Source of the DNA: Promethearchaeota archaeon
GTDB taxonomy: Archaea; Asgardarchaeota; Lokiarchaeia; Sigyniarchaeales; SOKP01
NCBI GenBank assembly: GCA_019058445.1
Contig: JAHPZA010000004.1
Coordinates: 62,001-126,000, forward strand
Direction of reading: 5' to 3'
Length of the DNA: 64,000 bases
Part shown: positions 8,748-18,836 of the stretch, one piece after another
How the letters are laid out: each line of letters starts with the position of its first letter
How positions within the stretch are numbered: the first letter of the stretch is position 1
Made by a program: the position numbers and the translations under genes
Notes under the pieces: generated by a model
The model's input: the letters and a program-made list of their open reading frames with translations, nothing else
Told to the model about the DNA's origin: nothing
Databases searched by the model: none

Positions 8748-11189
8748 TTGAAAAAGATTCTACATGTTGTATTGGATAAGATTGGTTTAGATTCACAAAA
8801 AGTTGAAAATCAAGTTGCTAAAGTAATGGGAGAAGAAATTAAATATATTCCCATACGGCACAATTCCCCTGGTTCAGCCATATTGGTAAAAAGATGTTTA
8901 GAAGAGTATAAGCCTAAATTAGTGTTAATTGAAGGCCCATATCTGGCCGATGATTTAATTAAATATATAATTGCCCATGACACAATCCCTCCTTTTGCTT
9001 TATTATCTGTGTTTTCAGATGAACAAAATCATTTCAAATTAAATGGAATTATTAGTCCAGATGTTTCAGTACCAGCAAAATTTCAGTTTTACTATCCATT
9101 TATCTCTTATTCTCCTGAATTAGTTGCCTTGAAGTTTTGTTACAGCAAAAATATCATTACACATTTTATTGATTTACCAATCACAGGAATCATTCCTTTT
9201 TTAATAAGAGAAGAGGACAGGTTTCTTCATACTTTAAAGCAGGAAGAAGAACAACTTAAATCTAGCCTATTCTATAAAGAATTGTCACAAATTTTTCAAT
9301 TTGACAGTTTTAACGAAACTTGGGACACATTATTTGAGATTGGTGCTAATAGAGTAGAAATTGACGAGATCCTGGAAAGCTATCTAATTTTTTGTGCTTG
9401 TGTCCGACAATCAATACCAAATATGGCATCAGAACTTAATGGTTCTATTGAAAGAGAAAAATTCATGAAATACAATATAGAACACTATAGAAAAAAGCAT
9501 GGAGTAGATAAAAAGGATGTTATGATAATTACAGGAGGAATTCATTCAGTAGTGTTAGCAGATACAGTACCGCAAAAAATTTCATTTCTAGAAAAAGGTT
9601 TGTTTAATTCTTTAGTTCCTTATTCTTATTATAGAATGAGTGAAGCGTATGGTTATGGTTCTGGTAATCAAGGGCCTCAATTTTATGAGTATATATGGGA
9701 AAATTTCGTTAATGATATTAAATACTCTTTTGAAGCTGCTGCACTGGAGTTAATAACAGATATTTATAGTGATGCAAGAGGAAAAAAATATGATATCTCA
9801 GTTGTTGATTCAATAAATACTTTCCAAAGTGCCAAAATGTTAGCTATGATACGCAGGAGATCCGAGCCATGCCTAAATGATATCGTAGATGCCATTTTTA
9901 TGAGCTTAGTTAAAGGCAATCCCGAAATAGAAGGGGCTTATTTGAAAGAGTTCATTAGAAAAAGAGTTGTAGGATTTAAGTTAGGAAAAATTACAAAATC
10001 AATTAAACAATTACCATTACAAGCAGATTTTTACTTAAGATTTGAATCCTTTAGCATAAATTTAAAAGAGAAATCAAAACGGCATGAATTAAATCTTAGG
10101 GATGAATTTGATAAACAGAAATCTCACCTCTTTTGGAGGGTTAAATATCTCGATCTAGGCATTTTAGAACGAAGTGAAGGGCCAGATTTATTAAAGGGTG
10201 TGTCAGGGGTATTTAAAGAAGTATGGTTTCTTAGTTGGAATCCAAATGTAGATGGAAAATTAATAGAATTGAGTAATTATGGTTCCACTATAGAAGAAGC
10301 AACTAAAAATATGTTAATAGAGGAATCAAAAAAAAATATTAAAGATTTCCAAAAAATTTCTTTTTTATTATATCAAACTTTAGTCATGGGATTACCTACT
10401 TTATTCCCTCATATTGTAATAGTCTGCATTGATTCTTTAGATAAGGATGATAAATTTTTAACTTTATCACGCGGATTTAACAATCTTATCATGATAAGTA
10501 GATTCCTTCACATGATGAAAAATCAAGGGTATAATCTTAATCTCATTACAAAACTAATTTCAAGATGCTACTTCGCATCTTGCTTTTCTCTTCCAATAAT
10601 GGCAAATCCACCGAAAAATCTTGAGGATGCCTTTATAATTGCTGCAAAGGATATGGCTACAACGTTAATTGGGTTATCTACGTTAAAACTTAACATTAAT
10701 GTGTATGAAGAGGGTTTAAAAACTTGTATAGATAACTCTGATAACGATTTTATAAGGGGTGGATGTATAGGAATTCTCTATTTAATGAATTCTATACAAA
10801 TCAAAGATATAAAATATTTAATTCGTGAATACGTAAAAAGTGAAGATTTAATAAAAGTTAGAGTAGGAGAATTTGTTAGAGGTTTAATTTTTATATGTCA
10901 AACGAAGTTATTATATAACAGTGACATAATAAAATTACTTTCTGAAATTATTGAAGATATTGAAACTAAAGTTTTTTTGAGCATTGTTCCATCGCTCAGG
11001 AAAACATTTTCAGAGCTTAGTTTGAGGGAATATGAAGTTTTTGTAGAAAAAATCGCAGAATTATATGGATTAAAAACTTCTAAATTTAAGGAAATTACGG
11101 AAAAAATTGAAAACAAATACTTAATATTCTTTTTTCAAATTAACGAGAAAGTTTATGAAATTTTCAAAAAGTGGTTTGGTGAGGTTTAA
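8748..11189 (+). CDS. DUF5682-family protein of the MoxR/VWA system
   Basis: Predicted 813 aa. The N-terminal domain carries the family hallmarks in order: IPIRHNSPGSA (about 36-46), VLIEGP (about 60-65), a PPFALLSVFSD stretch, YYPFISYSPE and HFIDLP. DUF5682 proteins accompany MoxR and VWA genes in bacteria and have an alpha/beta N-domain resembling TraB/ChaN/EreA-type folds. The reaction, if any, is not established. The C-terminal half is helical, repeat-like and lacks known motifs. The start is uncertain: TTG 8748 gives the full length, and ATG 8826 (MGEEIKYIPIRHN) would still keep the whole domain. The gene ends 4 bp before the VWA start. Confidence 0.88.
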   Translation: MKKILHVVLDKIGLDSQKVENQVAKVMGEEIKYIPIRHNSPGSAILVKRCLEEYKPKLVLIEGPYLADDLIKYIIAHDTIPPFALLSVFSDEQNHFKLNGIISPDVSVPAKFQFYYPFISYSPELVALKFCYSKNIITHFIDLPITGIIPFLIREEDRFLHTLKQEEEQLKSSLFYKELSQIFQFDSFNETWDTLFEIGANRVEIDEILESYLIFCACVRQSIPNMASELNGSIEREKFMKYNIEHYRKKHGVDKKDVMIITGGIHSVVLADTVPQKISFLEKGLFNSLVPYSYYRMSEAYGYGSGNQGPQFYEYIWENFVNDIKYSFEAAALELITDIYSDARGKKYDISVVDSINTFQSAKMLAMIRRRSEPCLNDIVDAIFMSLVKGNPEIEGAYLKEFIRKRVVGFKLGKITKSIKQLPLQADFYLRFESFSINLKEKSKRHELNLRDEFDKQKSHLFWRVKYLDLGILERSEGPDLLKGVSGVFKEVWFLSWNPNVDGKLIELSNYGSTIEEATKNMLIEESKKNIKDFQKISFLLYQTLVMGLPTLFPHIVIVCIDSLDKDDKFLTLSRGFNNLIMISRFLHMMKNQGYNLNLITKLISRCYFASCFSLPIMANPPKNLEDAFIIAAKDMATTLIGLSTLKLNINVYEEGLKTCIDNSDNDFIRGGCIGILYLMNSIQIKDIKYLIREYVKSEDLIKVRVGEFVRGLIFICQTKLLYNSDIIKLLSEIIEDIETKVFLSIVPSLRKTFSELSLREYEVFVEKIAELYGLKTSKFKEITEKIENKYLIFFFQINEKVYEIFKKWFGEV

Positions 11190-11193
11190 AGTC

Positions 11194-12636
11194 ATGAATC
11201 TTGACAATAAGCCAAGTAATAGATCATTTCAGAATTCCGAAATTTATAAAAATCTAACAGAACGACAAAAACTGTCATTGACAAGATGGAGATTAATTCT
11301 TGGAAAAAAGGCTGAAGAACAGGGGATTAGTAATATTGCAGGTAACCAATTTTCAGGCAATAATGGCCCCAAGAAGAGTAATAACAAACCAAAAGGGGCG
11401 CCAAAGCAAAATAAAAACGCTACAGGAGGTATGGGGACAAATTCAAATATACCAAGTCCTAAAGGTTCCAATACTCAGGGACAAGCGAGAGGGAAAAGTA
11501 GTTTCAAAAAAATAAGAGTTAAAACTCCTAGCAAGCAGAATCATGGAAGAAGCAGTTCTAAATCAAGTAGTCCTGGGGGAACACAACCTTCTACAGGCCA
11601 CCAAACCATGAAAGCTGAATTTAACGATATTGATAACACATTAGATTTAGTTTATAATACATCTCAAGAAAAGCGTGGAGCTAATTTAGGATCTAGTGGG
11701 CTATCTATTCCAAAATGGATAGAAAATGTTAAAACTTTATTTCCAAATAAAGCTAAAGAAGTCCTTGAAAATGATTTAGTAAAGAAATCAAAAATTGCAG
11801 ATCTAATAAAACATCCAGAACTTTTCGAAAAAGTTGAGCCAAATCTCGAGATGGTTAAAACCATTCTTTCTTTAAAAAATATGCTTTCACCGAGGGTTAA
11901 GGATGCGGCTCGAAGAGTAGTAAAAAAAGTCGTAGATCAGATTAAAAATCATTTAAAATCTGAAGTGGAAAAACATATTGTTGGAGCCATTAAACGCGAT
12001 TCTCATACTCCAATAAAAGTATTTAGAAATATTGATTGGAAACAAAGCATCATGCGTAATTTAAAACATTATGATTCTAAAACTCATAAATTAATAATGG
12101 CCGAACCAAGATTTTTCACTAATGAAAAACGACGTAAGGCATGGCAAATTATTGTATTAGTTGACGAAAGTGGTTCAATGGCAAACTCAGTCATCTATTC
12201 AGTAATCATGGCCTCCATATTTTCAAGTTTACCAGCGGTTCATACAAATTTAGTTATATTTGATACTCAAGTCGTAGATTTATCGAAAAAAATTGATGAT
12301 CCAGTTGATATCCTTATGTCGGTACAACTTGGAGGGGGAACCGATATTACGAAAGCAGTGAGATATGGACAAAGTCTAATTAAAAAACCAAAAAAAGCAA
12401 TAATGGTTATTATTAGTGATTTCTACGAAGGAAGACCGGTACACGATCTAATGAGAGCATTAAAGCAAATTCTAGAAGGAGGGACTAAAATTTTGGGAAT
12501 AGCATCTTTAGCATCAAACGCAAAACCTTTTTATAATAAACCGCTAGCAAAAGAAATTAGTCATTTAGGGATTGATGTAATAGCATCAACACCAGAAAGT
12601 TTTCCTGAAATTTTGGTCCGTTTAATGAATTCTTAA
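11194..12636 (+). CDS. VWA-domain protein (CoxE-like), partner of MoxR
   Basis: Predicted 480 aa. The start is ATG 11194 with an upstream GGTGAGG; an in-frame ATG at 11155 lies inside the DUF5682 gene. Residues about 45-150 are low complexity, rich in S/G/K/P/Q/N. A helical region follows, then a C-terminal VWA domain with an intact MIDAS: D-x-S-x-S as DESGS near 324, Thr in GGGTDI, and Asp in IISDFYEG. VWA proteins dock on MoxR rings and recruit substrates through metal-dependent contacts. This is the last gene of the operon. It ends one base from the convergent helicase gene, so transcription of the two units must collide or terminate within coding sequence. Confidence 0.93.
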   Translation: MNLDNKPSNRSFQNSEIYKNLTERQKLSLTRWRLILGKKAEEQGISNIAGNQFSGNNGPKKSNNKPKGAPKQNKNATGGMGTNSNIPSPKGSNTQGQARGKSSFKKIRVKTPSKQNHGRSSSKSSSPGGTQPSTGHQTMKAEFNDIDNTLDLVYNTSQEKRGANLGSSGLSIPKWIENVKTLFPNKAKEVLENDLVKKSKIADLIKHPELFEKVEPNLEMVKTILSLKNMLSPRVKDAARRVVKKVVDQIKNHLKSEVEKHIVGAIKRDSHTPIKVFRNIDWKQSIMRNLKHYDSKTHKLIMAEPRFFTNEKRRKAWQIIVLVDESGSMANSVIYSVIMASIFSSLPAVHTNLVIFDTQVVDLSKKIDDPVDILMSVQLGGGTDITKAVRYGQSLIKKPKKAIMVIISDFYEGRPVHDLMRALKQILEGGTKILGIASLASNAKPFYNKPLAKEISHLGIDVIASTPESFPEILVRLMNS

Positions 12637-12637
12637 A

Positions 12638-14800
12638 TTACGCAAAATCTTTAATTAAACGCACGTAATTTTTTTCCTTCTTTAAATAACCCAAATTACA
12701 TGCATGATTAAAATGAGTATAAAATTTTTTATCTACAATATCCTCTATGCGTGCAAGAGCCCGAAATTTTGAAAATTCCATTTGTCCATTTTCACTATAT
12801 TTAGCGATATTGATTAATGTTTTAAGATTCTTGTTTAAATAAACCTTGTGCTTTTTAGAAACCTCATTTTTCTTGCCTCTCATTTTAAGAATATTATGTC
12901 GCATTCGTGGTTGTTCTATTCTACAAATATCAGAATAAAAGGTAACTCCGAAATCTTTTAATTTCTTAAATTCAGGGGATTTGGAAAAATTATCAATCTG
13001 AGAGATAATTTCTTCAATTGAGCGATCAGCTAGAAGTTCTTTTTCTTCATTCCTTCTTTCTTTGAACTTTCTTATAAGATCTAACTCAGATTGGCATTCT
13101 TTGGATGGAGATATATTAATATTTTTACGATTTAAACCTTTAGATAATTCTAGTTGATTAGCTTCTGTTAAGATGTATTTCATCTCATTTTCCTTTCTAA
13201 AAGATACTATATGAAACGGAACGTCAACAGTTCTAGAAGCCATCAAAATATAACATCTTCCATTACAGAATCTCCCAGTTCTTCCTCGCCTTTGAATTAA
13301 CCTAATTTCTGATGGTACTGGTTCATAAAAAATTATTGCATCAACATTTGGGATATCTAGTCCTTCTTCAGCAACACTGGTGGCTATTAAAATATTAATA
13401 TTATTCTTTCTAAATTCGTTTAGGATCTTAATTTGTTCATTTTGAGAATAGCCAAAATCATCAACTTTCGTTGATTGTCCTATGAATTTTTCGATTGCAT
13501 GTTGTTCGGAGTCAGAAAACCCATCTATTAATTGATTTTTTAATAATTCTGCTGTTTTCCTATATTGGGTAAAAATTATTATCTTTTTATTATTAAATAA
13601 TTCTAATTCCTCTTTAATTATTGATTTTAGTTTATTAATTTTAGGGTGATGTAAATTTGAGTATTCTTTTTTCTTGAATAATGAATTTATAAACTTAAAA
13701 TGCTTTGAATTGGTAATTCTTTTAGCAGATAAAATATCCTGCCCTGCTTTATAAGAAAGTCTTTCTAAAAATGATCGAAAGAGGGAAATATCCTGTGTTT
13801 CTAATAAATCTTTAGCATGAAGTATTGAAATACAACTAGAGCTATAGGAAAAAATAGATTGAATATTCAATTTGTTCTCTTTTACAAGATCAATTATTCT
13901 AGGTGATTGAAAAAATAACTGTTCACCAAATTCCTCATCGAATATGTCCGTGTTGTAAAATTTCTCATATTTTAAGGAAAGGGTTAGATCATGACAAATC
14001 CTTAGAAAATCTATTTTTGAGTAATACTTTTTATAAGGATTAATCAAACTTCTTTCAATAAAAAATCTTAAAAACTTTTTTAATAAATTATCCCAAACTC
14101 CACTAATTTCAAGATAATTTATGGGTAAGTCCACTTTTTCTATAAATGTATCAATATCATAAATATAACGTTTTACATCTTCATCTTCTTGTGATTTGAA
14201 TACAATTTCTTCGATGTATAAGTTATCACAGAGCTGCTGAATGCGAAGCAAATCTTTTCCGGGAGATGCGGTCAAACCCAAAATTAATGGATCTCTACAA
14301 GTGTTAATATACTCTTTTGAAATGAAATTATACGCATAATTGCCTCTGGTTCTATGAGCTTCATCAAAAATTATCAATGCAACTTGACTTAAATCGTATC
14401 TTCCTCTCATTAAATCATTTTTTATTACTTGTGGTGTAGATATAATGATTTTTGAGTTATTAAAAGCAATGATTCTTTTTTCAGGAGAGATTTTTCCAGT
14501 TAATATTGAAATGTTGGATTCATCTACATCTAAAAATTGTTCACAAGACGCTTTATGTTGCGCAACTAAAGGTCTAGTAGGGGCTAAGATTATTGTTTTT
14601 GCTTTACCATTATACTTTTCAAGGGCATTAGCTATTAATAAAATTCCGATTATTGTCTTTCCTAGTCCTGTAGGTAAAACAACTAAACTATTTTTAGCTT
14701 TACATTTTTTTACGATATTCTCTTGATAAAGTCGGTAATGTATGGTATTTTTTTTTAAGAAATTTCCATTAAAATAGTCCGGAGTTTTGTAGAGATTCAT
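12638..14800 (-). CDS. Hef/FANCM-family SF2 DNA helicase, nuclease-less
   Basis: Predicted 720 aa. Motif I PTGLGKT (about 44-50), LAPTRPLVAQH (Ia), DEAHR (motif II, about 146), LTASPG (III) and the C-terminal RecA motifs (SVAEEGLDIP and RRGRTGR) are visible. These match archaeal Hef and eukaryotic FANCM/Mph1, which remodel stalled forks and branched DNA. Hef proteins with a fused ERCC4 nuclease and HhH end are common. Here the roughly 170 residues after the helicase lack a nuclease motif and end in a small winged-helix-like segment, so this is the helicase-only form (COG1111 type). It is convergent with the VWA gene. Confidence 0.9.
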   Translation of the reverse strand: MNLYKTPDYFNGNFLKKNTIHYRLYQENIVKKCKAKNSLVVLPTGLGKTIIGILLIANALEKYNGKAKTIILAPTRPLVAQHKASCEQFLDVDESNISILTGKISPEKRIIAFNNSKIIISTPQVIKNDLMRGRYDLSQVALIIFDEAHRTRGNYAYNFISKEYINTCRDPLILGLTASPGKDLLRIQQLCDNLYIEEIVFKSQEDEDVKRYIYDIDTFIEKVDLPINYLEISGVWDNLLKKFLRFFIERSLINPYKKYYSKIDFLRICHDLTLSLKYEKFYNTDIFDEEFGEQLFFQSPRIIDLVKENKLNIQSIFSYSSSCISILHAKDLLETQDISLFRSFLERLSYKAGQDILSAKRITNSKHFKFINSLFKKKEYSNLHHPKINKLKSIIKEELELFNNKKIIIFTQYRKTAELLKNQLIDGFSDSEQHAIEKFIGQSTKVDDFGYSQNEQIKILNEFRKNNINILIATSVAEEGLDIPNVDAIIFYEPVPSEIRLIQRRGRTGRFCNGRCYILMASRTVDVPFHIVSFRKENEMKYILTEANQLELSKGLNRKNINISPSKECQSELDLIRKFKERRNEEKELLADRSIEEIISQIDNFSKSPEFKKLKDFGVTFYSDICRIEQPRMRHNILKMRGKKNEVSKKHKVYLNKNLKTLINIAKYSENGQMEFSKFRALARIEDIVDKKFYTHFNHACNLGYLKKEKNYVRLIKDFA

Positions 14801-14987
14801 TTAAAATATACAAAACTAATTCATAATTTAAAGGAGATATCTGTGGGGATTTTTTAGAATTTAATTTTAGCAATTTAAGGTCTAATAAGATGCAAATATA
14901 ATGATTTGAGAACATATAGATTTAAATTGAGAACAAATCTAAGTTAATATAATTTAATTTAAAAAAAGTTCTTAAAAGGTTAAAAAA

Positions 14988-16406
14988 TTGAGTTCTAATC
15001 AAAGTGTTATATTTGAGGAAAAACTGCCGAAAAATACAAAGTTTGCGTTTGGGTTTGGACAGACGGTGCACACAATTTTATCTAACGTTGCCTTTGCTGC
15101 GATGACTTTTTATTATAATGTAAAATTAGGATTAAGTGAAGAATATATTGGGTTGGCTTGGCTTATTTTTGCATTTTGGAATGCCATAAATGACCCTCTG
15201 TTTGGTTTTATCCAAGATCGAACCAAGACAAAATGGGGTCGTAGGATTCCATATATCCGCTTTGGAGCTCCAGTGTATGGGATTTTATTCATTCTGGTAT
15301 GGTTCCCTTTAGTTAATATAACTAATGAGTTTGCATTATTTCTGTATCTACTATTTATTTTGTTCACATTTGATAGCATCTATACGATAATAGGGCTTAT
15401 ATATTATTCATTACCCGCAGAAATGGCGATATCTTCAAAAGCGCGGGCAAATTTAATGATTTATGGTTCCATTTTTAGTGCTTTAGGATTTTTAATCTCA
15501 CTTATATTACCTATACTGCTACTTACTGGGAGTGAGTCAACAACAGTTGACCCAACATTTTTAATCGCGATGGTTATAGTTGGAATATTTTGTTCTGGAG
15601 TATTATTTATTTGTAGCTACTATTTAAAAGAAAATAAATACACTCAAATTGAAGAGGCTTTAAATATGGTTGATAGCTTGAAAGAGACGTTTAAAAATAA
15701 ACCATTTCTAATTTTTGAGGTTAGTATTTTCTGCTTTCTTATAGCACAGACAATTTTAACTACAGCGGTGTTTTATTATATAGACTACGTGCTAGAATTA
15801 GGAGGTGTTTTAGGATTAATTCCTATTTTAATCTTTTTCGCTATGGTCTTTGCATTTACATATACTTATAGTAAATTGGTTGCGAAGCATGGATTGAAAA
15901 AAGTATACATTTTAAGCCTTATTTTAAGTGGTGTAGGATTTTTAATAGGTTTTTTAATTGGTCGCACCTTCATAACTGCAATAATCTTCTTTATCATTAT
16001 TGGTATCGGATTTTCTGGGATTTTTTTAACTCAGCAAGCTGTATTTGCTGAAACAATTGATCATGATGAGATCCTTACGTCAAAAAGAAGAGAGACAAGC
16101 TATAGTGGTGTTAACGCATTGATAACTAAACCGGCAATTTCTATTGCAAATTTTCTGTTTTTGATAACAATTTCATCGTTTGGGTTTCAAAGAGCCTCTC
16201 AGACTCAAACAGAAACTGCTCAATTAGGAATTATGATTGGATTTACTATTTTGCCAGCGATATTTATTTTAGTAAGCATTATAGCAATTAAATTCTTTCC
16301 CTTGGACGGAGATGAATGGCATAAGCAGAAGCTTGAATTGAAAAAAATTCATGACGAGAAAGAAAAAGCGTACCTAGCATATTTAAAAGAACAGGGAGCA
16401 ATATAA
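14988..16406 (+). CDS. GPH-family (MelB-like) sugar:cation symporter
   Basis: Predicted 472 aa, TTG start, about 12 hydrophobic segments. The N-terminal signature (WNAINDPLFGFIQDRTKTKW followed by GRRIPYIRFG) is the glycoside-pentoside-hexuronide symporter motif; it includes the conserved Asp in helix II and the DRTxTxWGRRxP loop. The protein should import a sugar or glycoside with Na+ or H+. The substrate cannot be told from sequence. It has a monocistronic look: convergent with the TPR gene, and divergent from the helicase. Confidence 0.88.
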   Translation: MSSNQSVIFEEKLPKNTKFAFGFGQTVHTILSNVAFAAMTFYYNVKLGLSEEYIGLAWLIFAFWNAINDPLFGFIQDRTKTKWGRRIPYIRFGAPVYGILFILVWFPLVNITNEFALFLYLLFILFTFDSIYTIIGLIYYSLPAEMAISSKARANLMIYGSIFSALGFLISLILPILLLTGSESTTVDPTFLIAMVIVGIFCSGVLFICSYYLKENKYTQIEEALNMVDSLKETFKNKPFLIFEVSIFCFLIAQTILTTAVFYYIDYVLELGGVLGLIPILIFFAMVFAFTYTYSKLVAKHGLKKVYILSLILSGVGFLIGFLIGRTFITAIIFFIIIGIGFSGIFLTQQAVFAETIDHDEILTSKRRETSYSGVNALITKPAISIANFLFLITISSFGFQRASQTQTETAQLGIMIGFTILPAIFILVSIIAIKFFPLDGDEWHKQKLELKKIHDEKEKAYLAYLKEQGAI

Positions 16407-16485
16407 ATTTTAGCTCCATTTTTTTTTAAGAAAATAGAACTAGTCTTGTAATAGGAAAGACTTAAAAGTCAATATTAGTTGATTT

Positions 16486-17523
16486 TTATTTTTCTCTTTG
16501 CGTGCGAAGGGAAATCCATTTGTGTCTTGCTAATGGGTTGTTAGGATCTAATTGAAGTGCTTTATCATAACAATTAGCAGCCTCATCAAAGTTTTTATTG
16601 TATTCATATGCATATCCCAGATTTATCCACATGTCAACATCTTCAGGCTTTTTCTCAAGAACTATTTTATAAGTTTTAATTAATGGAATTTTTCTCCTTA
16701 TGGCATGGTCTGGGGCAAGATTTATTGCTTTTTCATAAAATTCAATCGCAGATTCATATTCTTTTTTAGCAGCATAGAGATTTCCTACATTTAACCATAA
16801 ATCAATATCATACGGAGCTATTTCGGTTGCTTTTTCGTAACATACCAGTGCTTTATCATATTCCTTATTTGCCTCATATAATATTGCTAATCCTTCCCAA
16901 GCCTCTAAACTATAAGGATCCAAGGATAAGATGTTCCTATAATTTTCGATCTTTTTATCTTGAGCCTCTTTCTCATTAAAAAGTTCATTGGAATCCGATA
17001 TGACTGAAATAATTTTTTTATAAATATTAATCGCACCGTTATCGTCATTTTTTAACTCATATGTGCTGGCCAAAGAATTCCACGCATCTATTATAGTAGG
17101 ATCTAACTCAACTGTTTTGGTATAACTTTCAATAGCTTTACTTATCTTATTTTTTTCATGGTAAGCTCTACCCAAACCGAACCATATCTCAGCATTATCT
17201 GGATCTAATTCGATTGCCTTATCGTAGCATCTAATTGCTTTATCGTATTTTTCTTTGTTGAAATTTAAATTTCCTAAATATTTCCAGACAATTGGAGATT
17301 TTTTATTCAAATCCAGAGCTTTTTTTGTAAGTTTAGTAACCTTGTCTGAGCTCATTTCTTTGAAATTTAATTGGGAGTGAACAAATCCTAGCATCATCAT
17401 AATTTCTGCGTTATTGGGATCTTCCTCTAATGTTTTCTTAAGGAAACTTAATGCTCCCTCGAAATTCTTATGTTGTATAAATTTCTCAGCAATTTTAGAG
17501 GTCTGTTGAATTTCCATTGCCAT
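16486..17523 (-). CDS. TPR-repeat protein
   Basis: Predicted 345 aa made almost entirely of about nine 34-residue tetratricopeptide repeats. Typical units read AIxxYxKAIELDPDNAxxWxxLGxxYxxxxxY. No signal peptide or enzymatic domain is visible. Such solenoids act as protein-binding scaffolds; the partner is unknown. The gene is downstream, on the same strand, of the MBL gene, with a 239-bp gap holding a long inverted repeat. Confidence 0.9.
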   Translation of the reverse strand: MAMEIQQTSKIAEKFIQHKNFEGALSFLKKTLEEDPNNAEIMMMLGFVHSQLNFKEMSSDKVTKLTKKALDLNKKSPIVWKYLGNLNFNKEKYDKAIRCYDKAIELDPDNAEIWFGLGRAYHEKNKISKAIESYTKTVELDPTIIDAWNSLASTYELKNDDNGAINIYKKIISVISDSNELFNEKEAQDKKIENYRNILSLDPYSLEAWEGLAILYEANKEYDKALVCYEKATEIAPYDIDLWLNVGNLYAAKKEYESAIEFYEKAINLAPDHAIRRKIPLIKTYKIVLEKKPEDVDMWINLGYAYEYNKNFDEAANCYDKALQLDPNNPLARHKWISLRTQREK

Positions 17524-17609
17524 ATCTAAATATCAAAATTGTTTTATAAGATCGCTATAAAATATAAAGAAACCCAAGTTAATAAATATGAATTAAAAAC
17601 AAAAAAAAT

Positions 17610-17664
17610 GCCATAACTGTGATTTCATAATTATAAATGATAAGCAAATTCACACAGTTATGGC
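17610..17664. repeat. Long inverted repeat (12-bp perfect arms) in a 239-bp intergenic gap
   Basis: GCCATAACTGTG (17610-17621) and CACAGTTATGGC (17653-17664) are perfect reverse complements separated by 31 bp. The hairpin would form between the MBL gene end and the TPR gene start. It could be an operator, a terminator or attenuator stem, or the remnant of a small mobile element. There is no T-tract directly after it on the minus strand, which argues against a simple terminator. Confidence 0.7.
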
Positions 17665-17762
17665 GGTTATATGGGTTTTATGATAATGCATCCAAAGTAC
17701 TAAAAACGCACTAATCATATATTTTTATAGCTTAGAATTTGTAAGGATAATTAGATTTGTAA

Positions 17763-18776
17763 TTATATTTTATTTGTAGGATAAAATTTTATCTTCTTTT
17801 TCTCTTTCACATGGGTTACCAGATTTTTCTGTTCTAACAATTTTAGTGTGAGACATACCCAACCACGACCAATTCGTTGTATTATCTTAGCTCCTTGAGG
17901 ATAAAGCTCATCAATTAATTCTGTTGGAGTGATCCCCCTTTCTGGATATTTACTAACGATTCCAATAACTTGTTTTGTACGTTCTTTTCTATGGGTTATA
18001 ATTTCTTCAACACGCCGTATTGGATTTTTTATAGACCTCCCATGAGCGGGTAATACTAGTTTAAAATTAGGTAGATTCTTGATTACATCAAGGGAATCCA
18101 AATACGATCCGATATCACTCCCCGGGGGTCCTATCCAAGTGGTTAGACTTTTAATTATATTATCTCCAGATAATAATATCCCTCTCTCTTTATTATAAAG
18201 GGAAATATGGTCTTTTGCATGACCCGGTGAAGGAATTACATTCCAGATTTCATTATTTATTAATATTTCTGTATCTTCTTCAATAAACTCATCGGGACTA
18301 TCAAGAAATTTAATACCAAAAGCGAATTTAAAAAAAACCCAATGAAAATAATCCTTTATCTTAGTTATAGCACGGTTCCAAAACTTTTTAACAAGGAATA
18401 AATCATCTAAAAGATCTGCTTGGCGAGTGGACCTATAAGCTTTCTTATTTTTAATGATAGTAGCCATATCTTTTGTTAAAATCACTTTAAGTCCTAATTT
18501 TTTTCTCAATTTATATAAACCAGATATATGATCTGGATGAGTATGGCTTGGTAAAATACGTGTTAATTTAAATTCCTTATTTTGAGAATTGTATAATGAT
18601 TCAATCTCTTCAATCTCTTTAATCACATATTTTATAGTTTTTTTATCACCATATCCAGCGTCAAATATTAATCCATCACCATCTCCTGCGATTACATAAA
18701 TATTAACAGGAGGTTTTCGTAATTTTATGACTCCTTTTTCCTTTATAATGAATATACCGTGAGAAATTTCTTTCAT
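17763..18776 (-). CDS. Metallo-beta-lactamase-fold hydrolase, LACTB2/glyoxalase II-like
   Basis: Predicted 337 aa. The metal motif SHTHPDHISG, the second histidine in SPGHAKDHIS, the bridging Asp in LSGDNI and the final histidine in LPAHGRSI form a complete MBL site. The last 70 or so residues (RGITPTELIDELYP... LVTHVKEK) look like the winged-helix C-domain of LACTB2-type enzymes. Family members hydrolyse thioesters or act as endoribonucleases; which applies is not visible. It is upstream of, and on the same strand as, the TPR gene. Confidence 0.88.
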   Translation of the reverse strand: MKEISHGIFIIKEKGVIKLRKPPVNIYVIAGDGDGLIFDAGYGDKKTIKYVIKEIEEIESLYNSQNKEFKLTRILPSHTHPDHISGLYKLRKKLGLKVILTKDMATIIKNKKAYRSTRQADLLDDLFLVKKFWNRAITKIKDYFHWVFFKFAFGIKFLDSPDEFIEEDTEILINNEIWNVIPSPGHAKDHISLYNKERGILLSGDNIIKSLTTWIGPPGSDIGSYLDSLDVIKNLPNFKLVLPAHGRSIKNPIRRVEEIITHRKERTKQVIGIVSKYPERGITPTELIDELYPQGAKIIQRIGRGWVCLTLKLLEQKNLVTHVKEKKKIKFYPTNKI

Positions 18777-18836
18777 ATTAGCTCCTAAAAAGAGAAATTA
18801 GATTTAAACATTTTCAAATTCGATAATTTAAGCTTA

